NCBI GenBank assembly: GCA_017646555.1
Contig: JAGCMG010000095.1
Location: 1 to 5,567 of the forward strand
Length of the DNA stretch: 5,567 bases
Direction of reading: 5' to 3'
From: Clostridia bacterium
Lineage (GTDB): Bacteria; Bacillota; Clostridia; Christensenellales; Borkfalkiaceae
This document shows positions 1-5,567 of this stretch, piece after piece (the stretch's first letter is position 1; each line of letters opens with the position of its first letter). The notes under the pieces were generated by a model. The model saw nothing but the letters and a program-made list of their open reading frames with translations. It made no database searches and was not told where the DNA came from. The translations under genes were made by a program, and so were the position numbers.

Positions 1-2098
1 ATACCAAGTATTCGTAGACGGTATTGCCATTTAAATTTTCGTCAATAATCGTGTTGTTAAACTCATTTTCATTACTATCATAAATTAATTCTTCTTTTAA
101 ATTTTCTCGTTTATATATTAAAAAATTTATAAATTTATCGCTTGTTATATTTATTTTAGTTAAAAAATTATTGTACTGTAAAATTGCATCCTTAATTTTA
201 GGATTAGAATATTTGCTTGATTTTTCATTAGGGATTTTGTTTTTATCAAAAATAAGGTCAATTTTTTCGCTTTCAGGGCAGTTTTCGTCGGCTAAAACAA
301 ATTTTTTGTTGTTTTCATACTCAAATTTATCAAAAGAAATAATCTTTATATTTTCCGGCATACTAATTTCTTTTGAGATTTTATTTTTATAAATATCTTC
401 ATAAATATCGGCTGAAATAACTGTTGGGGTAGTTCCACCTGTAACTTTTATATAAGAGTTATCGGCATTACCAAGCCAAACACCGACTGAATATTCGTCG
501 GTAAAAGAAACACAATACGCGTCAGTATTTCCCTTACTGTTTCCAACCGTGCCTGTTTTTGCGTAAATTACAGCATTTTTATTTTGTAAACGCTTTGCCG
601 TGCCGTTATTTACCGTTTCTTTTAACATATCGCAAACAAAATACGCTGTTTCGGGCGAAAACACGCGTTTTGATAACGTTTCGTTTTTATATAAAATATT
701 TCCGTTTTTATCGACTATTTTTTCGATACAACCAACTTTTTTATGAAATCCTTCGTTTTTAAAAACGTCGTAAGCGCCCGTTAAATCTAATAGGGAAACG
801 CCTTGTTTTGTTCCCCCAAGCGCTAAACTTAAATTAGAATCGTCGTTTGTTAAATCAATATCCATCTTTATTAAATAGTTTTTTGATTTTGCAACACCAA
901 GTGAATTTAATATTTTAACTGACGGAATATTTAAACTCTTTGCTAACGCCGTTTTTGCGCTAACGTAGCCGTGATATTTTCCGTTATAATTAGACGGAGC
1001 GTATCCATTAAAATCGGTTTTTTCATCAAGTATTAAAGTGTGTTCGTTTATTAAATTTTCTTCGATAGCAGGGGCAAAGACGGCAAGTGGTTTAATGGTT
1101 GAGCCTATTTGTCGATTGATGTTATTAGTAGTCGAATAATACGCGCAAATTCTGTTATTTTTATCTAAAACAACGGCGCTTTTATCGCATTTTTCGCTAT
1201 TATTTATTGTAGCAGTTTCTAAAATTTCTTGTAGTTTATCATCAAACGAAGTATATATCTTACAGTTTGAAAAAAGATAGGGATTATCTTTTGAAATTTG
1301 GTTTAATTCTATCAGACATAAACTGTTAAAATCATAGGCTTTTTCATTTAATTTCAAATCAATTTTAGAATTTTTGGCATTTTCATAATCAGTAGTTGAT
1401 ATATAGCCTTGTTCTTGCATTAGTTTTAATACAACGTTTCGTCTATTTAGACATTTTTCGTAATTATTAGTCGGTAAATATTGACTTGGCGCTTTGACGA
1501 TTCCCGCTAAAATAGCACTTTCAGAAATCGATAATTCAGTTGCTGATTTAGAAAAGTAGTAGTTAGATGCGTTCTCAATTCCATATAAATTTTTGCCAAA
1601 ATAAATAGTGTTTAAATAAGTTTCTAAAATTTGGTTTTTACTAAACTTTTTTTCAAGTTGCTTAGTCAGTTTAATCTCTATTAGTTTTCTTTTTAACGTC
1701 TTTTCGTTTGATAAATGCGTGTTTTTAATAAGTTGTTGAGATATAGTTGAGCCACCTTCTTTAAAGGAAAAAGTCGTTAAATTTTTAATAAATGCACGCG
1801 AAATTGCTTTATAATCAATTCCCTTATGATTATAAAAACGCTTATCTTCAACGGCAATAAATGCGTTTACGGTGTGATTTTTTAATGAATCTATCTTAAC
1901 TACGGGTGTTTTTTGGACGAAAACGTCAAGTTTTTCATTATTTTTTGAATATATTTCCACACCATTTTGTACACTTATCAATTTTTCCGTTTCAAGATTA
2001 AACGGTGAAGTTACTAAAAAAAAGTAAAAAAACGCGCCACTAACTAAAATTATCAAAATGAAAAGCGCGATTAAACTAAACTTTAAAAATCTATTCAT
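1..2098 (-). CDS. Class A penicillin-binding protein (bifunctional peptidoglycan glycosyltransferase/transpeptidase, PBP1A type), C-terminus cut off by window edge
   Basis: This enzyme polymerises lipid II into glycan strands and cross-links the stem peptides, anchored on the outer face of the cytoplasmic membrane. The frame is open for 699 codons from ATG at 2098 to the left edge, where no stop has been reached. Residues 1-5 are a short cytoplasmic end and about 6-28 a single hydrophobic anchor. The GT51 domain (about 55-225) has the catalytic Glu84 in AVEDKRFYNHKGID, EGGSTISQQ at 114-122 with the second Glu114, and the KRKLIEIKL and ETYLNTIYFG blocks. The transpeptidase domain (about 300-570) has the complete active-site triad: SxxK at Ser333-Lys336 (GSTIK), SxN at 388-390 (SLN) and KTGT at 514-517. 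The GT-to-SxxK distance is on the short side for the family. A Lys/Asn/Glu-rich tail follows from about 580. The start matches the N-terminal membrane anchor, but no Shine-Dalgarno precedes it. It is transcribed divergently from miaB. The class is certain; the exact paralogue (ponA/mrcA-like) is not. Confidence 0.95.
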   Translation of the reverse strand, partial: MNRFLKFSLIALFILIILVSGAFFYFFLVTSPFNLETEKLISVQNGVEIYSKNNEKLDVFVQKTPVVKIDSLKNHTVNAFIAVEDKRFYNHKGIDYKAISRAFIKNLTTFSFKEGGSTISQQLIKNTHLSNEKTLKRKLIEIKLTKQLEKKFSKNQILETYLNTIYFGKNLYGIENASNYYFSKSATELSISESAILAGIVKAPSQYLPTNNYEKCLNRRNVVLKLMQEQGYISTTDYENAKNSKIDLKLNEKAYDFNSLCLIELNQISKDNPYLFSNCKIYTSFDDKLQEILETATINNSEKCDKSAVVLDKNNRICAYYSTTNNINRQIGSTIKPLAVFAPAIEENLINEHTLILDEKTDFNGYAPSNYNGKYHGYVSAKTALAKSLNIPSVKILNSLGVAKSKNYLIKMDIDLTNDDSNLSLALGGTKQGVSLLDLTGAYDVFKNEGFHKKVGCIEKIVDKNGNILYKNETLSKRVFSPETAYFVCDMLKETVNNGTAKRLQNKNAVIYAKTGTVGNSKGNTDAYCVSFTDEYSVGVWLGNADNSYIKVTGGTTPTVISADIYEDIYKNKISKEISMPENIKIISFDKFEYENNKKFVLADENCPESEKIDLIFDKNKIPNEKSSKYSNPKIKDAILQYNNFLTKINITSDKFINFLIYKRENLKEELIYDSNENEFNNTIIDENLNGNTVYEYLV

Positions 2099-2141
2099 AA
2101 AAATAGTATTTTATATTTTGCAAAGTTTATTCACGCTTAAA

Positions 2142-2170
2142 TTGACAAATGCAAAAAATTGTTATATTAT
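2142..2170 (+). promoter_or_regulatory. Predicted sigma-70/sigma-A type promoter for miaB-mutS
   Basis: A perfect -35 hexamer TTGACA (2142-2147) is followed after 17 bases by TATTAT (2165-2170), which matches the TATAAT consensus at five of six positions. An alternative -10, TATATT at 2163-2168, has a TG one base upstream but only a 15-base spacer. Transcription would start near 2177, giving an untranslated leader of roughly 27 bases before the miaB ATG. This is inferred from consensus and position only. Confidence 0.7.
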
Positions 2171-2183
2171 TAAAATAATATAA
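2162..2183. repeat. Perfect 10-bp inverted repeat overlapping the miaB -10 and start site
   Basis: The left arm TTATATTATT (2162-2171) and right arm AATAATATAA (2174-2183) are exact reverse complements separated by AA. The dyad covers the -10 hexamer and probable transcription start of the miaB promoter, the position of a classic repressor operator. It is made only of A and T, so it could also be chance in AT-rich DNA. With a two-base loop it is unlikely to be an RNA hairpin terminator. Confidence 0.5.
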
Positions 2184-2203
2184 TAATTTATCACTTAAAG
2201 ACT

Positions 2204-3526
2204 ATGGAAAAATACTATTTTATAAACACTTACGGCTGTCAAATGAACGTACATGAATCGGAAAAGATAGCCGGAATATTATCAGAGCGTGGCTACAAAG
2301 AAACTAAAGACGATTCTAAAGCAAGCGTAATCGTTTTTAATACTTGTTGTATTAGAGAAAACGCTGAAGACAAAATTTACGGAAATATCGGCATACTTAA
2401 AAAACGCAAAAAAACCGATAAAGATTTAATTATTGCAGTCGGTGGTTGCATGACGCAACAAAATAACATGGCGGAAAAACTTAAAAAGACTTTTCCTTTC
2501 GTCGATATTATTTTCGGAACACATAATTTAGAAGAATTCGGTAAACTTTTCGATAAAAAATTAACTCAAAAAAAATCAGTTATCGAAGTTTTAGAAAAAG
2601 AAAAGGAAATTATTGAGGGCACACCTAAAAAGAGAACAAGTTTTCCTAACGCTTGGGTAAATATTATGTACGGTTGCAATAATTTTTGCACGTATTGTAT
2701 AGTTCCGTTCGTTAGAGGGCGTGAGCGTAGCCGTAAGTTAGATGAAATCGTTCGCGAGTGTGAAAGTTTAATTAAAGACGGCTATAAAGAGATAACTTTA
2801 TTAGGTCAAAACGTCAATTCATATGGTAAAGATTTATCTAACGGTACAAGTTTTGCGACTTTACTTAACGCCGTTTCTAAAATAGACGGCAAATTTCGTA
2901 TAAGATTTATGACTAATCACCCTAAAGATTTTACCGACGAAATGATACACGCAATAAATTCAGACGATAAAATTTGTAAATGCGTACATTTACCGGTTCA
3001 AGCAGGTTCCGATAGAATACTAAAACTTATGAATCGTCATTACGATAGGGCGTATTACGAAGATAGGCTTAATACTTTAAGGAAAATCATACCAAATTCA
3101 GCAGTTACAACTGATATTATGGTAGGTTTCCCGACCGAAACGGAAGAAGATTTTTTAGATACTTTAAATCTTGTTAAAAACAGTAATTTTGGCGGTGCGT
3201 TTACTTTCGTATATTCAAGGCGAACGGGAACTGTTGCCGATAAAATGGAAGGGCAAATTCCAGAAGACGTTGCAACCAAGCGTATAATGGAACTAATTGC
3301 CGTGCAAAACGAAATAAATAGAAATCAATCGCTTAACTATATTGGTAAAACGGTTGAGATTTTATGTGAAGATTACGACGATAAAAAACAACTTTATCTT
3401 GGTCGTGATGAATTTAACAAAATGGTCTATTTTTTCTCGGAAACTAACGTTATCGGCGAATTTTTAGACGTAAAAATCGTAAAAGCGGGTGGGATGTCGC
3501 TTTACGGTGAACTAATTAAAGGATAA
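2204..3526 (+). CDS. miaB: tRNA-2-methylthio-N6-dimethylallyladenosine synthase MiaB
   Basis: MiaB is a cytoplasmic radical-SAM enzyme that adds a methylthio group at C2 of i6A37, next to the anticodon of tRNAs reading UNN codons, giving ms2i6A37 and stabilising codon pairing. The 440-residue protein is complete and of normal family length. The N-terminal methylthiotransferase (UPF0004) domain carries the three auxiliary [4Fe-4S] cysteines Cys12 (YGCQMN), Cys48 (NTC) and Cys82 (GGC). The radical-SAM CxxxCxxC is Cys158, Cys162 and Cys165 in YGCNNFCTYCIVP, followed by the GQNVNSYG block at 211-218 and HLPVQAGSD at 272-280. A C-terminal TRAM RNA-binding domain covers about 377-440. GQNVNSYG and MNRHY favour MiaB over the related MtaB and RimO. 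The start is supported by the upstream in-frame stop at 2171; only a weak AAAG (2197-2200) precedes it. It leads a probable operon with mutS, and its i6A substrate would be supplied by MiaA, not in this window. Confidence 0.97.
   Translation: MEKYYFINTYGCQMNVHESEKIAGILSERGYKETKDDSKASVIVFNTCCIRENAEDKIYGNIGILKKRKKTDKDLIIAVGGCMTQQNNMAEKLKKTFPFVDIIFGTHNLEEFGKLFDKKLTQKKSVIEVLEKEKEIIEGTPKKRTSFPNAWVNIMYGCNNFCTYCIVPFVRGRERSRKLDEIVRECESLIKDGYKEITLLGQNVNSYGKDLSNGTSFATLLNAVSKIDGKFRIRFMTNHPKDFTDEMIHAINSDDKICKCVHLPVQAGSDRILKLMNRHYDRAYYEDRLNTLRKIIPNSAVTTDIMVGFPTETEEDFLDTLNLVKNSNFGGAFTFVYSRRTGTVADKMEGQIPEDVATKRIMELIAVQNEINRNQSLNYIGKTVEILCEDYDDKKQLYLGRDEFNKMVYFFSETNVIGEFLDVKIVKAGGMSLYGELIKG
3518..3523 (+). 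promoter_or_regulatory. Possible weak ribosome binding site for mutS, inside the end of miaB
   Basis: AAAGGA lies in the last codons of miaB, touching its TAA stop, and is 15 bases before the mutS ATG, longer than the usual 5-9. No better purine run exists in the 12-base gap. The arrangement suggests that mutS translation is helped by ribosomes finishing miaB, which is an inference. Confidence 0.4.
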
Positions 3527-3538
3527 ACGGTAAAAAAT

Positions 3539-5567
3539 ATGGCACTTTCACCAATGATGAGACACTATTTAGAAGTAAAAGAAAAGCACCCTGACGCGCT
3601 TTTATTTTATCGTCTCGGTGATTTTTACGAAATGTTTTTTGACGACGCGATTAAAGCAAGTTCGCTTTTGGATTTAACTTTAACGGGTAGAGATTGTGGT
3701 TTAGAAGAGCGCGCACCTATGTGTGGTATTCCATTTCACGCATCCGACGTTTATATCGCTAAACTCGTTGCGTTAGGGGAAAAGGTTGCAATATGCGAGC
3801 AACTTACCGAGCCTAAAAAGGGCGAACTCGTTAAACGAGACGTCGTTAGAGTAGTTACCGCCGGTACTATTATTGAAAACGAATTAATTGATGAGAAAAA
3901 GAATAATTTTATAGCCTGCGTTTCAACTTTAGACGAAGAATACGGTATTTCTTGGGCTGATATCACAACTGGTGAGTTTTTTGTTAAAACTATGCCGTCT
4001 TCGTATGAAATTATTGAGTTTTTAGTTAAATTATCGCCTGCTGAAATTATTTCGGACGAATTTTTCTATGATTTATCACGCGATTTACCGTTTGTTAAAC
4101 ACGGTATTTTACCTAAATTTTACCTAAAAGACGCATATTCATTCAACTTTATCAACGCTGAAGAAGAACTTAAAAATCATTTTTCTATTTTAACTCTTGA
4201 ACCATTTAATATTACTAATAGTAAGGTGGCAGTTTCTTGTTCGGGCGCGTTAATTTCATATTTAAAAGAAACGCAAAAACACTCCATTAGCAATTTAATC
4301 AATTTAGTTAGAATTGAAGATAAAGGCTATATGGATATCGACGTAAACGCCGTTCGTAATTTAGAACTTATCAAAACGATGAAAGACGATAAGCGTTACG
4401 GCTCATTGTTATGGCTACTTGATAAAACCCGCACAGGCATGGGCGCAAGAAAACTTCAATCGTTAATTCTTGCTCCACTTAATAATGTAAATGAAATAAA
4501 TAAGCGTTTAGAATCAGTTGAATTTTTTGCTAAAAACGCTCTTATAAGACAAGGCGTTGCCGATATGTTGAAATCCGTTAAAGATATTGCGCGTTTGACG
4601 GGTAGAATTTCAAACGGTAATTTAAACCCAAGAGATTGTTTAGCGCTTTGCGCGTCTTTAGAAGTTATTCCGTCGTTAAAATTTCATTTAACTGGGGCAA
4701 AATCTACGCTTATTAACGAATTATTAAACGAAATTGCTGATTTTAGCGATATAACAACCCTTTTATCAAGCGCGATTAATCCAGATGCACCTATAAATTT
4801 AAAAGACGGTGGATTTATTAAAAACGGATATAACCAAGAATTAGACGAACTTAAAAAACTTTCTAAAAACGGTCAAATTTTAATAAACGAAATTGAAAAC
4901 CGTGAAAGAGAGGCGACTGGGATTAAAACTTTAAGAATTCGTTATAATAGAGTTTTTGGTTACTATATTGAAGTTACTAATTCCTTTAAAGATTTAGTAC
5001 CGTATCATTATCAACGCCGTCAAACTATAGCTAACGCTGAAAGATACGTAACCGAAGAACTTAAAGAAGTTGAAGATAAAATCTTAAATGCAGAAGAAAA
5101 AAGCATTAGATTAGAACAAACGATTTTTACTAATATTAAAGCGACTCTTTTTAATAAAATCGCTGAACTTTCAAAAGCAAGCGACGCTATCGCTATGCTT
5201 GACGTTTTAAATGCACTTTCGTTCGTTGCAAAAGAAAATAATTACGTTAAACCAACAATTTTAGACGCCGATAAACCACTTAATATCGTTAACGGTAGAC
5301 ACCCTGTCGTTGAGGCAATTACTAAAGATGCTTTCGTTCCAAACGACACGATTGCCGATAAAAACGAAAACAACATGCTTATAATTACTGGCCCAAATAT
5401 GGCTGGTAAATCTACTTATATGCGTCAAGTTGCGCTAATTACTATAATGGCGCATATCGGTTCATTCGTGCCTGCTCAAAAAGCGGAAATTCCTTTAACC
5501 GATAAAGTTTTTACAAGAATAGGTGCAAGCGATAACCTTATTTTCGACCAAAGTACTTTTATGGTTG
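3539..5567 (+). CDS. mutS: DNA mismatch repair protein MutS, C-terminus cut off by window edge
   Basis: MutS dimers recognise mismatches and small loops in DNA and, on ATP binding, become sliding clamps that recruit MutL. The frame is open for 676 codons from ATG at 3539 to the right edge; full-length homologues are about 850-900 residues. The N-terminal mismatch-recognition domain has the Phe-x-Glu wedge at Phe29 and Glu31 (GDFYEMFF), equivalent to E. coli Phe36 and Glu38, so this is the repair-type MutS1 and not MutS2. The connector domain spans about 120-250 and the lever and clamp about 260-550, with GYYIEVT near 474-480. The ATPase domain begins with GRHPVVE at 586-592, and Walker A GPNMAGKST is at 618-626. 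The sequence ends just after the STF motif (672-674), so Walker B and the dimerisation helices lie outside. Asp670 replaces the usual Gly in that motif. It follows miaB by 12 bases, and mutL is the expected next gene. Confidence 0.97.
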   Translation, partial: MALSPMMRHYLEVKEKHPDALLFYRLGDFYEMFFDDAIKASSLLDLTLTGRDCGLEERAPMCGIPFHASDVYIAKLVALGEKVAICEQLTEPKKGELVKRDVVRVVTAGTIIENELIDEKKNNFIACVSTLDEEYGISWADITTGEFFVKTMPSSYEIIEFLVKLSPAEIISDEFFYDLSRDLPFVKHGILPKFYLKDAYSFNFINAEEELKNHFSILTLEPFNITNSKVAVSCSGALISYLKETQKHSISNLINLVRIEDKGYMDIDVNAVRNLELIKTMKDDKRYGSLLWLLDKTRTGMGARKLQSLILAPLNNVNEINKRLESVEFFAKNALIRQGVADMLKSVKDIARLTGRISNGNLNPRDCLALCASLEVIPSLKFHLTGAKSTLINELLNEIADFSDITTLLSSAINPDAPINLKDGGFIKNGYNQELDELKKLSKNGQILINEIENREREATGIKTLRIRYNRVFGYYIEVTNSFKDLVPYHYQRRQTIANAERYVTEELKEVEDKILNAEEKSIRLEQTIFTNIKATLFNKIAELSKASDAIAMLDVLNALSFVAKENNYVKPTILDADKPLNIVNGRHPVVEAITKDAFVPNDTIADKNENNMLIITGPNMAGKSTYMRQVALITIMAHIGSFVPAQKAEIPLTDKVFTRIGASDNLIFDQSTFMV

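Larger units (their letters stand above)
2099..2203. other. Divergent intergenic spacer between the PBP gene and miaB
   Basis: This 105-bp AT-rich stretch separates the two opposite start codons and must carry both promoters. The rightward promoter is clear. For the leftward PBP gene only weak candidates exist: on the minus strand TTGCAT (2154-2149) with a 17-base gap to AATAAA (2131-2126), or an unpaired TATAAA (2115-2110) only about a dozen bases before the start codon, which would give a nearly leaderless message. No terminator hairpin or small gene is visible here. An in-frame TAA at 2171-2173 rules out a longer miaB. Confidence 0.8.

Noticed and set aside
171..392. Plus-strand open frame of 73 codons, hydrophobic
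   Set aside because: It lies entirely opposite the PBP coding frame, has no ribosome binding site, and its Phe/Leu/Ser-rich composition is what the complement of Lys/Asn/Glu codons gives.
559..762. Plus-strand open frame of 67 codons
   Set aside because: It is antisense to the conserved transpeptidase KTGT region of the PBP gene, with no start signal and no recognisable domain.
2142..2148. TTGACAA read on the opposite strand gives TTGTCA, suggesting shared back-to-back -35 boxes
   Set aside because: On the minus strand nothing resembling a -10 hexamer lies 16-18 bases away; the nearest TATAAA is 27 bases off.
2162..2183. Inverted repeat as a transcription terminator
   Set aside because: It contains only A and T with a two-base centre, has no GC stem, and lies between two gene starts where no transcript should end.
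2345..2356. Adjacent cysteines 48 and 49 in MiaB as an unusual cluster ligand
   Set aside because: NTCC is, as far as I recall, a common variant of the NTCxRE motif in Firmicute MiaB proteins; only the first Cys is the cluster ligand.
3055..3279. Minus-strand open frame of 74 codons
   Set aside because: It is antisense to the miaB radical-SAM region, whose protein sequence is clearly conserved; no promoter or ribosome binding site.
3751..3966. Minus-strand open frame of 71 codons
   Set aside because: It is antisense to the N-terminal part of mutS, which carries clear MutS sequence in the other strand.
1..5567. Possibility of a new defence or mobile system in the window
   Set aside because: All but about 117 bases are taken up by three recognised housekeeping genes in good reading frames, with no direct repeats, transposase, integrase or attachment-like sequences seen.

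Overview
This window reads as ordinary chromosomal housekeeping DNA from a low-GC bacterium (about one third G+C by eye). A Clostridia-like Firmicute is the best guess. The reasons are the tight miaB-mutS gene order typical of Clostridia (usually followed by mutL, and often miaA and hfq), the AT-rich codon choice (TTA for Leu, AAA for Lys), and MiaB and MutS motifs of Firmicute type. TGG encodes Trp in all three genes and no TGA is read through, so the standard bacterial code fits. Assignment below class level is not possible from this sequence.

Layout: (1) bases 1-2098, minus strand, most of a bifunctional class A penicillin-binding protein (glycosyltransferase plus transpeptidase), with its C-terminus running off the left edge. 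(2) 2099-2203, a 105-bp divergent spacer holding a good sigma-70/sigma-A type promoter for the rightward genes and a perfect AT-rich inverted repeat over its -10 region. (3) 2204-3526, plus strand, a complete miaB encoding the tRNA methylthiotransferase. (4) 3539-5567, plus strand, mutS, 12 bases after miaB, cut off by the right edge inside the ATPase domain just before Walker B.

miaB and mutS look like one transcription unit combining tRNA modification with mismatch repair; the cell-wall synthase is transcribed away from them and is functionally unrelated. The window is almost entirely coding. I see no tRNA, rRNA, CRISPR array, insertion sequence or terminator, and no evidence of a new multi-gene system.

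The most notable signals are compositional. GATC is completely absent on 5567 bases, AGCT occurs once and CTAG not at all, while same-composition palindromes such as TCGA, GTAC and CATG are present, and CpG is strikingly common for such AT-rich DNA. Smaller oddities are weak Shine-Dalgarno sequences at all three starts, an Asp in place of the usual Gly in the MutS STF motif, and a cysteine-rich extracytoplasmic PBP with a long charged C-terminal tail.
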